From contig JAYZDB010000295.1 in the NCBI GenBank assembly GCA_036338025.1, positions 1-10,296 on the forward strand: a DNA stretch of 10,296 nucleotides, written 5' to 3'. The notes under the pieces are model-generated. The model worked only from the letters and a program-made list of their open reading frames with translations. It was not told where the DNA came from and did not search any database. Origin of the DNA: JAYZDB01 sp036338025 (GTDB lineage Bacteria; Planctomycetota; UBA1135; UBA2386). Made by a program: the position numbers and the translations under genes. Each line of letters starts with the position of its first letter. The stretch's first letter is position 1. This document shows positions 1-6,703 of the stretch, piece by piece.

Positions 1-385
1 GGGTCTGGCAGAGGGCCGCGATCTGGTGGCTCTGCGTCGCCAGTGTCTCAAGGAACGTCAGGCCGCCGACCGCCTGTTGTCGGCGTTTCCGGTCTTGCCG
101 GGAGTGTGCGACCTGGTCCAAGCACAGACCGTTGTTTGCCGATGTGAGGATGTGACGATGCAGACCGTCAAGCGAGCGAGTGAGGTCTACGGCAGTGACC
201 TTCGATCGATCAAGATGGCGACCCGCGCTGGGATGGGGCCGTGTCAGGCACGGATTTGCCACCGGATCGTCGGCGATCTGTTGCGGGAACATTGCGCGAG
301 TTCTGAGCTGCCGCCGCCTTGCCCGTCCGTGCAGGTGCCGGTCAAGCCAGTGCTGGTTCAGACTGTCGCGGAGCGATTGACGTGA
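1..385 (+). CDS. FAD/NAD(P)-dependent oxidoreductase, C-terminal BFD-like [2Fe-2S] domain (5' truncated)
   Basis: This is the 3' end of a gene that enters from the left edge; the frame is open from base 2 to the TGA at 383-385. About 127 residues are visible. They contain the four-cysteine pattern of a bacterioferritin-associated-ferredoxin-like (BFD) [2Fe-2S] domain: C-x-C encoded at 137-145, then, after 'TRAGMGPCQ', C-x4-C at 242-259. In the family, this arrangement at the C-terminus of a flavoprotein is known from the alpha subunits of opine/octopine oxidase, hydrogen cyanide synthase HcnB and sarcosine oxidase, where the cluster passes electrons from substrate to acceptor. The FAD-binding part is outside the window, so the substrate cannot be named. 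The tail after the domain is Pro/Val-rich, as in relatives. The gene overlaps the next one by four bases, which suggests translational coupling. Confidence is high for the domain and low for the exact enzyme. Confidence 0.85.
   Translation, partial: GLAEGRDLVALRRQCLKERQAADRLLSAFPVLPGVCDLVQAQTVVCRCEDVTMQTVKRASEVYGSDLRSIKMATRAGMGPCQARICHRIVGDLLREHCASSELPPPCPSVQVPVKPVLVQTVAERLT
370..373 (+). promoter_or_regulatory. Ribosome binding site deciding the GTG start at 382
   Basis: GGAG lies eight bases before GTG 382, inside the end of the upstream oxidoreductase gene. It supports GTG 382 over the in-frame codon at 319. The 319 start would add 21 Gly/Ala-rich residues that do not belong to the fold. 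Confidence 0.6.
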
Positions 386-1164
386 CCGAGGTGCGCCGCA
401 TTGTCAGTTTGGTTCCGAGCCTCACCAAGACGATGTTCGACCTCGGGCTCGGCGACCAATTGGTCGGAGTGACCCGGTACTGTGTGGATCCCGCTGATGG
501 TGTGTCCGGGCTCAAGAAGGTCGGTGGCACCAAGAACCCGAAGCTCTCCGATATCGTTGACCTCGAGCCGGATCTGGTACTCGTCAACTCGGAGGAAAAC
601 CGCACCAGTGACATCGTCTGGCTGGAGGAGCGCTTCGAAGTCTACGAGACGATGCCGCGGACCATCTACGACGTTACCGAGATGCTGCGGGGACTGAGCG
701 AGCGGGTCGATTGCTGGGATGAAGCCGAATCCTTCATTCTGCAGATCCAGGCTGAGTTGACCCGAATCGAGATCGAGAGTCTGGGGCGCCACCGCATCCG
801 GGTGTTTGCCCCGATCTGGAAGGGACCATGGATGAGCTTCAACCGGGATACCTACCTCCACGATCTGTTGGAGACGGTCGGTGCCGACAACGTCTGTGCT
901 GACTACGAGGAGCGGTATCCGGTGATCCCGGATGATGAAATCGAGGCTTTGCAACCGGATCTGGTGTTGTTGCCGTCCGAACCGTTCGAATTCGGCATCC
1001 CGCACCAGTCGGAGATCCTGCGCTCCGGTCTGTTCCCCGGCTGCCAGGTGCTGCTGGTCGATGGACGGGACTACACCTGGCACGGTTCGATGACCGGGGC
1101 CGCCCTGGGACGGGTCCATGACTTCCTGGTCGGGCACCGGCGACCCGTGGCCGTGGATGGCTAG
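382..1164 (+). CDS. Helical backbone metal receptor (cytosolic BtuF-like periplasmic-binding fold)
   Basis: The protein has 260 residues and starts at GTG 382, whose bases overlap the upstream TGA (GTGA). It opens directly with the first strand of the fold ('RIVSLVPSLTKTMF'). 'GLGDQLVGVTRYC' and 'KVGGTKNPKLSDIVDLEPDLVL' follow, then a long helix, and the second lobe has 'WKGPWMSFNRDTYLHDLLE' and 'LQPDLVLLPSEP'. This is the Peripla_BP_2 / BtuF-type two-lobe architecture joined by one backbone helix, which in the family binds cobalamin, haem or Fe-siderophores for ABC importers. There is no signal peptide or lipobox, so it is probably cytoplasmic, and no ABC transporter genes are visible. It may be a metal or cofactor sensor or chaperone, but the ligand is unknown. 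Coupling to the Fe-S oxidoreductase is a clue to function, not proof. Confidence 0.8.
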   Translation: MTEVRRIVSLVPSLTKTMFDLGLGDQLVGVTRYCVDPADGVSGLKKVGGTKNPKLSDIVDLEPDLVLVNSEENRTSDIVWLEERFEVYETMPRTIYDVTEMLRGLSERVDCWDEAESFILQIQAELTRIEIESLGRHRIRVFAPIWKGPWMSFNRDTYLHDLLETVGADNVCADYEERYPVIPDDEIEALQPDLVLLPSEPFEFGIPHQSEILRSGLFPGCQVLLVDGRDYTWHGSMTGAALGRVHDFLVGHRRPVAVDG

Positions 1165-1200
1165 GGGATTCCTCGTCTCACACCTTTCTGGCTGACGGGG

Positions 1201-1211
1201 TAACTATGTTA
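1201..1211 (+). promoter_or_regulatory. AT-rich palindromic element, possible -10 region before proS
   Basis: TAAC-TAT-GTTA is a perfect 4-bp inverted repeat with a 3-base centre. It is the only AT-rich island in the 58-bp gap before proS. It contains TATGTT (1205-1210), which resembles a -10 box, 12 bases before the proS ATG. No good -35 box lies at the proper distance and no Shine-Dalgarno sequence precedes the ATG. If it is a promoter, the proS transcript would have a very short leader. The call is weak. Confidence 0.25.
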
Positions 1212-1222
1212 GCTTTCCGGCC

Positions 1223-2962
1223 ATGCGCTTCAGCCAGATCCTGATCCATACCTTGCGCGACGATCCCGCCGACGCGGAGGTTCCCAGCCACCGCCTGCTC
1301 GCTCGGGGCGGTTTCATCGTCAAGGCAGCGGCTGGCCTGTACAGCTATTCGCCGCTGATGTGGCGGGTGATCAAGAAGGTCTTCAACATCGTGCGCGAAG
1401 AACTCGACCGTGAGGATGCACAGGAGGTGATGCTCCCGATCATGCAGCCGAAGGAGCTTTGGGTTTCTTCGGGTCGTTGGGATCGGTACGTCGCGGACGG
1501 GATCATGTTCTCGTTGCAGGATCGTAAGGGCGCGGACATGTGCCTGGGACCGACCCACGAGGAGGTCATCACTTCCTACGTCAACACGGCGGTCAACAGT
1601 TACAAGCAGCTGCCGATCAACCTCTATCAGATCCAGGACAAGTTCCGTGACGAGATCCGGCCGCGCTTCGGATTGATGCGTGGGCGCGAGTTCATCATGA
1701 TGGATGCGTACTCCTTCGACGTCGATCGCGCCGGTCTCGACAACTCGTACCAGAAGATGGACCGGGCTTACCGGGCGATCTTCGATCGCTGTGGCGTGAA
1801 GTACACCGTGGTCGATGCGGATGCCGGCGCCATCGGTGGGGCGGGTAGTCAGGAGTTCATGGTGGTCGCGGACACCGGTGAGGACGCAATTCTGTACTGC
1901 GACGCATGTAAGTATGCGGCCAACGTTGAAAAGGCCAGCGCCAAGGTGACGGCTGTTGCAGACCAGGGGGAGCCCAAACCGCTTGAACGCCACGACACCC
2001 CGGAGGTGCGGACGGTTGAACAGTTGCAGGAGTTCTTCGACCTACCTGCCGAGGTGATGGCGAAGACGGTCCTCTACAACGCGACCTTCGCCGACCGCGA
2101 AGAGATCGTGGCGGTGATGATGCGTGGTGATCTGGAAATCAACGAAGTCAAGCTGTGCAACGCACTCGACGCATTGGCGGTCAAGCTGGCGGATGAGCAG
2201 CAGATCAAGAAGGTGAGCGGCGCCGAGGTCGGTTTCGCCGGCCCGGTCGGATTGAACGAGGACGTCAGGCTGCTGGCGGACTCGACGCTCGAGAAGCAGA
2301 CCAATCTCCTGACCGGATGCAATGAGAACGGCGTCCATTGCCTCAACGTCAATCTCGGGCGGGACAGCTCGGAGGCGGAGTTCCACGAGTTGTGCCTCGC
2401 TCGTGCCGGGGATGGTTGCCCCAAGTGTGATGACAGCTTGCAGGAGGTGCGCGGGATCGAGGTGGGGCACATCTTCAAGCTCGGCACGAAGTACTCATCC
2501 GCGATGGGCGCCACGTTCATGGCGGAGAGCGGTAAGCCCGCACCCTTCGAAATGGGATGCTACGGCATTGGTGTCAGCCGCACGCCGGCGGCGGCAGTCG
2601 AGCAGCACTATGACGACAAGGGCATCGTCTGGCCGGTGCAGATCGCACCGTTCGAAGTCGTAGTCGCGTTCCTCGACAAGAAACGCGACAAGCAGGTTGA
2701 ACTTGCGATGGGGGTGTACGAAGAGTTGCAGGCGGCCGGGATCGACGTGGCTTTGGATGACCGCAAGATGAGTCCGGGAGCGAAGTTCAAGGACCTCGAA
2801 TTGCTAGGGTTCCCGGTCACGGTGGTGGTAGGGCGCAAGGCTGACGAGGACATCGTGGAGTTTGGAATCCGGAAGGACGGCGAGAAGTCGGAGATCCCGG
2901 TCAGTGAGGCAGTGGCCCGCTGCAAGGCGGCGCTCGAGCAACTCTCGGGACCGATGCAGTAG
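1223..2962 (+). CDS. proS: Proline--tRNA ligase, bacterial type with editing insertion
   Basis: It charges tRNA-Pro with proline in the cytoplasm (class II aminoacyl-tRNA synthetase). At 579 residues it is close to the E. coli enzyme (572). Visible landmarks are the N-terminus 'MRFSQILIHTLRDDP', 'LGPTHEE' (108-114), motif 2 'FRDEIRPRFGLMRGREF' (141-157), and motif 3 'MGCYGIGVSR' (444-453). The C-terminal anticodon-binding domain begins around 475. Between motifs 2 and 3 lies the YbaK-like insertion (about 235-390) that hydrolyses Ala-tRNA-Pro. Lys281 in 'AKTVLY' falls where E. coli has its editing lysine 279. Two CxxC pairs (Cys226/229 and Cys399/402) flank the insertion, a pattern seen in several non-enterobacterial ProRS, and could hold a metal. 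The ATG at 1223 gives the canonical N-terminus although it lacks a clear ribosome binding site. The exonuclease gene follows after 14 bases, probably in the same operon. Confidence 0.97.
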   Translation: MRFSQILIHTLRDDPADAEVPSHRLLARGGFIVKAAAGLYSYSPLMWRVIKKVFNIVREELDREDAQEVMLPIMQPKELWVSSGRWDRYVADGIMFSLQDRKGADMCLGPTHEEVITSYVNTAVNSYKQLPINLYQIQDKFRDEIRPRFGLMRGREFIMMDAYSFDVDRAGLDNSYQKMDRAYRAIFDRCGVKYTVVDADAGAIGGAGSQEFMVVADTGEDAILYCDACKYAANVEKASAKVTAVADQGEPKPLERHDTPEVRTVEQLQEFFDLPAEVMAKTVLYNATFADREEIVAVMMRGDLEINEVKLCNALDALAVKLADEQQIKKVSGAEVGFAGPVGLNEDVRLLADSTLEKQTNLLTGCNENGVHCLNVNLGRDSSEAEFHELCLARAGDGCPKCDDSLQEVRGIEVGHIFKLGTKYSSAMGATFMAESGKPAPFEMGCYGIGVSRTPAAAVEQHYDDKGIVWPVQIAPFEVVVAFLDKKRDKQVELAMGVYEELQAAGIDVALDDRKMSPGAKFKDLELLGFPVTVVVGRKADEDIVEFGIRKDGEKSEIPVSEAVARCKAALEQLSGPMQ

Positions 2963-2964
2963 GC

Positions 2965-2972
2965 GGGAAGGG
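2965..2972 (+). promoter_or_regulatory. Ribosome binding site of the exonuclease gene
   Basis: GGGAAGGG lies in the 14-base gap after the proS stop, four bases before GTG 2977. It is purine-rich and Shine-Dalgarno-like. It supports the GTG start, which places the conserved first Asp at residue 7. Confidence 0.5.
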
Positions 2973-2976
2973 TCTG

Positions 2977-3843
2977 GTGCAAGTCCACCTTGTCGACGGA
3001 ACCTATGAGTTGTTTCGCGCACATTTTGGTGCACCAGAAGCAACGGATCCTGACGGCAGGGAGGTCGGAGCGACTCGTGGCCTGATGCGCAGCATGTGGG
3101 CCATGCTCAAGGATCCAATCGTCACTCACGTTGCTTGCGCATTCGACACGGTGGTCGAGTCGTTTCGCAACGAGATGTTCGATGGCTACAAGACCGGCGA
3201 AGGCATGGACCCTGAGCTGTTTGAGCAGTTCGAACTCGCTGAGCGCGCACTTCGGGCCATGGGACTGACCGTCTGGTCGATGATCGAGTTCGAGGCAGAC
3301 GATGCCTTGATGAGTGGGGTGGTGAAGTATGGCGGCGAGAAGTCGGTCGAGAGGGTCGTGATCTGTTCGCCGGACAAGGACCTCACCCAGGCGGTGCGTG
3401 GCGATCGCGTCGTCTGCTTTGATCGGCGGAAGCGCGAAATCCTGGATGAAGCCGGTGTCGAACGGAAGTTCGGAGTGCGACCCGGCTCGATTCCGGATTG
3501 GCTGGCCTTGGTCGGCGACAGTGCTGATGGCATCCCGGGGATTCCACGCTGGGGCGCCAAGTCTTCTTCGACGGTGTTGGCCAGCTATCAGCACATCGAG
3601 GAGATCCCCGATGATTCGGAGACCTGGAACGTCCAGGTGCGTGGTGCCAAGGCCCTGGCGGAGAACCTCGCCGGCGCCCGAGACGATGCCTCGCTGTATC
3701 GGCGACTGGCAACCCTGCGGACTGACGTTCCGCTGGAAGAGACCCTCGATGACCTGTTGTGGCAGGGTGCGGACGCCGACGCGTTGCGCGAGTTATGCGC
3801 AGAGATCGGTTTCGAGAAGTTCGCGGACCAGGTACTCGGCTGA
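2977..3843 (+). CDS. Stand-alone 5'-3' exonuclease (Pol I N-domain / FEN family)
   Basis: The protein has 288 residues from GTG 2977 and resembles the 5'-nuclease domain of DNA polymerase I without a polymerase. The metal-binding acidic residues of the family are all visible: Asp7 ('LVDGTYELFR'), Asp57 ('ACAFDT'), Glu106-Ala-Asp-Asp109, Asp133 and Asp135 ('SPDKDLTQ'), Asp181 and Asp184 ('GDSADGIPGIP'). A helix-three-turn-helix DNA-binding element follows at about 184-200. The usual 'YKANR'-like arch motif is altered to 'YKTGEG' (71-76). Known relatives are E. coli ExoIX/Xni (about 250 residues) and phage T5 exonuclease (about 290), which remove 5' flaps or RNA primers or act structure-specifically. 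It sits 14 bases after proS and likely shares its transcript. Activity is plausible because the acidic set is complete. Whether it takes part in replication or repair cannot be told from the window. Confidence 0.88.
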   Translation: MQVHLVDGTYELFRAHFGAPEATDPDGREVGATRGLMRSMWAMLKDPIVTHVACAFDTVVESFRNEMFDGYKTGEGMDPELFEQFELAERALRAMGLTVWSMIEFEADDALMSGVVKYGGEKSVERVVICSPDKDLTQAVRGDRVVCFDRRKREILDEAGVERKFGVRPGSIPDWLALVGDSADGIPGIPRWGAKSSSTVLASYQHIEEIPDDSETWNVQVRGAKALAENLAGARDDASLYRRLATLRTDVPLEETLDDLLWQGADADALRELCAEIGFEKFADQVLG

Positions 3844-4098
3844 ACAGCCAGACCTGCCCATTGCCCGCAAGTCGGAGCAAATAGCAGATCAGAGCCTCGG
3901 CTCCGGCTGCGCGGTGCTCGGCCTGGTATCAGATGGAGTTGCATGCGCTGTGACTCGCCGGCGGGTCTCTTGACCCCGAAGCGAAGGTGTCGGACGAGGT
4001 GCCTGGGACGTGACTCTGGATTTGTTGGGGATTCTCCTGCCGAATCGGAACTGATGTTTTCCATACTGCTGTCTCCTCCCACCCCCATTCGAATTGCC
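3844..4098. other. 255-bp intergenic gap between cytosolic and exported gene groups
   Basis: I found no convincing gene here. The + frame that stays open from 3943 into the peptidase gene reads as a Cys/Arg-rich peptide unlike a secretory leader, so it is treated as non-coding. Small inverted repeats are present: CGGAGC (3872-3877) with a downstream GCTCCG, GAGCC/GGCTC just after 3890, and GGGTC-TCTT-GACCC (3963-3976). None is followed by a T-run, so none is a good intrinsic terminator. TTGACC at 3970-3975 looks like a -35 box but has no matching -10. A promoter for the downstream exported genes is expected in this gap, but I cannot place it. Confidence 0.5.
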
Positions 4099-6618
4099 AT
4101 GCAGAGTCTTCGTGTCGTCGTTGTCACTGTCCTGCTCTTGCCGCTCGCAGTCTCCACCGCCGCGGGCCAGGCTGCCAAGGTCACGATGAAGTCCGCACGT
4201 GCGGCTTGGGATGCTGGCGACTACCCGAGATCCCTGGAATCGTTGATCCGCTTGATCGATGGTCCCAAGGGCGAGACGCTGCGTCGCGAGATTGCCCTGT
4301 TGACCGGTGAGTTGCACCCGGTCCATGAAATTGCCAGGGATGGTCGTAGCCTGCAGTTGAGTCGTGACGGCCGCCTCGCGAGCTACAAACTCCCGAGGCC
4401 TTCCCGTTCTTATGCGGTTGTCGAACTTGTGCCGGCGGTGCGCGAGGTAGCTGTCATGCCGGGGAGTGCGTGTGCGTTGGCTCCCGATGGGTCGGTGGCA
4501 GTGATCGTCGCCGAGGATCGTGGTTCGATGACAATGCTCGACCGCAAGAGCGGCGAGAAGTCGGTGCTGCAGGTCGAGGGAATGCAGATCGCGAGTGCGA
4601 CGTTTGGGCTCAGCGGATCGACTCTATACGCCGTCGCGAGCAAGGCGAACGGAGCCGACCGCAGCGACGTCTACGCCTTCCACCGGACTCAGAGCGGCTT
4701 CTCGGAGGCGGAGCGCTTGACCGATCGACCGGAGTTCAAGACGAATATCCGGACCGCCTCGGCTGGTCGATACCTGGTCTACACACCGAGCACCCGGAAT
4801 GCGCAGGCGAGTGGGCGCTTTAGCCGGTTCAGGCGTAGCCGTGGATCCGGCGGTCGTGGTGGCGTTACCGACTTCGTACTCGTGGATCGGAAAAACTCGA
4901 CGGAGCACAAGTTCCGTGGTGGTAGCCCGCAATTTTCCGATGACGGTTCGCTGCTGATGTTCAGCACGCCTGGGCAGGACGGGGCCGTGCACATCGATCT
5001 CGTACGCCTCGGGGCCAAAGCGCTGAAGGCGAAGACCGTGTGCCGGGTCACGGGTGGCGCCAGAGCCTTCGACCTTTCCCCGCAGGGCAAGTCGATTGTC
5101 TTCCAGTCGAAGCCTGAGGATGACTGGGAGTTGTTCAGCGTTTCCACCAAGGGAGGCAAGGTCCGCCGGCTGACCAAGGAAATCCAGCATGACCTCATGC
5201 CGGTCTTTCTCGACGAACAGACGGTCCTGGCCGTGATGGGTGAATCGCGACACCGGCGAGCCTATGTCTACGACCTACAGAGTGGATCCAGGATGCGTTT
5301 GTTCCACAACAACACCATCCGGACCATCGCGCCACAGTATGAGTGGCAGGCCTCGGCCAACGGGGGCAAGGTCCTGATCCTGTCCGAGCGTGATGGCAAT
5401 ACGGTGACGCCGGATCGAGCAGTGTACCTGGTCGATCGGAGTGTCGAACTATCGAAGGCGGATGTCCGCCGCCGTCTGCAAGCGCAGTTGACGGCGGAAA
5501 AGGCGTTGCGTGAGCGTGGTAGTCGCATGTTTGTGCCGATCGACGAGGAGGTCCGCAAGGTCACCAGCGCGGTATCGGTGAGCCGCGTCAAGGAGTACGA
5601 AAAGCAACTCGCGGCCTGCGGAAGTCGGCACATCACGCGCCCGGGTAACAAGCAGGCCCGGGAGTACCTGAGCAAGGCGTTCAAGTCGTTTGGCTACCAG
5701 CCCGAAACTCCAAAGATCGCGTCGCGCGGGCGTCGCCGCACGGTGACGGGGAGTGGCGGATCGTGCAATGTCGTTGCGACCCTGAGAGGTACGGTCAATC
5801 CCGAACTTATCTACGTGATCGGTAGCCACTATGACTCGGTGTCGCGGGGGCCGGGAGCCGACGACAACGCGTCTGGAACTTCGGTGACGCTGGAGGCTGC
5901 GCGCGTCCTGGCCAGGCACCCGCAGCCAGCGACGATCATCTTCGTCGCTTTTACTGGCGAAGAATCGGGCTTGCTCGGCAGCCGGGATTTCGTAGCCAAG
6001 GCCAAGGTTGCGGGCTTGAAGGTTGTTGGTGCCTTGAACAACGACATGCTGGGCTGGGCGAACGACTCTCGCATCGACAACACGATCCGCTATTCGAATC
6101 CAGGGATTCGCGATGTGCAGCACAACGCAGCGCTGCGCTACTCGAAGTTGATTACCTACGATGCCCTCTACTACAAGAGTACCGATGCGGCGGCGTTCTA
6201 CGATGGTTGGGGCGACATCGTCGGCGGGATCGGTTCATACCCTGTTCTGGGTAACCCGCATTACCACCAGTCGACAGACTTGATTGAAACCATCAACCAC
6301 CAGCAGGTTGCTGAGACGGCGAAGACTACCGTTGCGTCCCTGATGCTCCTGGCTTCGAGTCCGTCGCGACTCACCGGGCTCGGGTCCGAGAACAACAGCG
6401 GCACCGTCGGCATTGCCTGGACGCCAAGCCCGGAGAACGGGATTGTCTCCTACGAAATTGTCTATGGCCCGGCCGATGATCCGACACGGCATCGACTGGT
6501 AGTCAAGAAGTCGACAGCGGTGCTCGACAAGGCCCGCCCTGGCTCACACGTGGCAGTGCGCGCGGTCAATGACCGCGGACTGCACGGATGGGACTGGGCA
6601 AGAACCGTGGTTCAGTGA
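4099..6618 (+). CDS. Secreted M28 family metallopeptidase with TolB/PD40-like propeller and FN3-like tail
   Basis: The protein has 839 residues from ATG 4099, where a classic signal peptide begins ('MQSLRVVVVTVLLLPLAV', cleavage near 23-26). A helical hairpin (about 27-60) follows. Next come WD40/PD40-like propeller blades (about 70-435), with repeated 'S.DG..l.y/f' strands such as 'SPQFSDDGSLLMFST' and 'FDLSPQGKSIVFQS'. An M28 zinc aminopeptidase domain spans about 495-755, and a fibronectin-III-like domain (757-839) ends the protein. The two-zinc site is complete: His577 and Asp579 ('GSHYDS'), Asp588/589 ('GADDNASG'), catalytic and ligand Glu621/622 ('TGEESG'), Asp649 ('NNDMLGW') and His723 ('YHQSTD'). 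Family knowledge suggests removal of N-terminal residues from peptides in the periplasm or outside the cell. The propeller may gate or bind substrate. Start 4054 is an alternative with a GGAA nearby but gives an unusual leader. An Arg/Gly-rich loop at 235-255 interrupts the propeller. Confidence 0.9.
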   Translation: MQSLRVVVVTVLLLPLAVSTAAGQAAKVTMKSARAAWDAGDYPRSLESLIRLIDGPKGETLRREIALLTGELHPVHEIARDGRSLQLSRDGRLASYKLPRPSRSYAVVELVPAVREVAVMPGSACALAPDGSVAVIVAEDRGSMTMLDRKSGEKSVLQVEGMQIASATFGLSGSTLYAVASKANGADRSDVYAFHRTQSGFSEAERLTDRPEFKTNIRTASAGRYLVYTPSTRNAQASGRFSRFRRSRGSGGRGGVTDFVLVDRKNSTEHKFRGGSPQFSDDGSLLMFSTPGQDGAVHIDLVRLGAKALKAKTVCRVTGGARAFDLSPQGKSIVFQSKPEDDWELFSVSTKGGKVRRLTKEIQHDLMPVFLDEQTVLAVMGESRHRRAYVYDLQSGSRMRLFHNNTIRTIAPQYEWQASANGGKVLILSERDGNTVTPDRAVYLVDRSVELSKADVRRRLQAQLTAEKALRERGSRMFVPIDEEVRKVTSAVSVSRVKEYEKQLAACGSRHITRPGNKQAREYLSKAFKSFGYQPETPKIASRGRRRTVTGSGGSCNVVATLRGTVNPELIYVIGSHYDSVSRGPGADDNASGTSVTLEAARVLARHPQPATIIFVAFTGEESGLLGSRDFVAKAKVAGLKVVGALNNDMLGWANDSRIDNTIRYSNPGIRDVQHNAALRYSKLITYDALYYKSTDAAAFYDGWGDIVGGIGSYPVLGNPHYHQSTDLIETINHQQVAETAKTTVASLMLLASSPSRLTGLGSENNSGTVGIAWTPSPENGIVSYEIVYGPADDPTRHRLVVKKSTAVLDKARPGSHVAVRAVNDRGLHGWDWARTVVQ

Positions 6619-6703
6619 GATCATGCCAGGAGATGGAGTCTTGCTGCAGATGTCTCGATTGCGACCGGTGGCCGTTTCATCGTTCCGCCGGAAACAACAA
6701 GCC

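Noticed and set aside
319..381. Upstream in-frame start for the metal-receptor gene
   Set aside because: It would add Gly/Ala-rich residues unrelated to the fold and overlap the upstream gene by 67 bases. GTG 382 has a better ribosome binding site.
1178..1993. Long open frame on the minus strand opposite proS
   Set aside because: It mirrors the codon pattern of proS, and its translation is Arg/His/Leu/Val-rich with no recognisable motif. It is an antisense shadow in GC-rich DNA.
2608..3594. 328-codon minus-strand open frame spanning the proS end and the exonuclease gene
   Set aside because: It lies wholly opposite two well-supported genes and has no family motif. It is typical of GC-rich shadow frames.
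3963..3976. GGGTC-TCTT-GACCC hairpin as an intrinsic terminator
   Set aside because: The stem is only 5 bp, no T-run follows, and it lies more than 100 bases after the exonuclease stop.
3943..4098. N-terminal extension of the M28 peptidase from 3943 or 4054
   Set aside because: The extension is Cys/Arg/Pro-rich and buries the signal peptide that begins at 4099. Start 4054 keeps some plausibility but is less likely.
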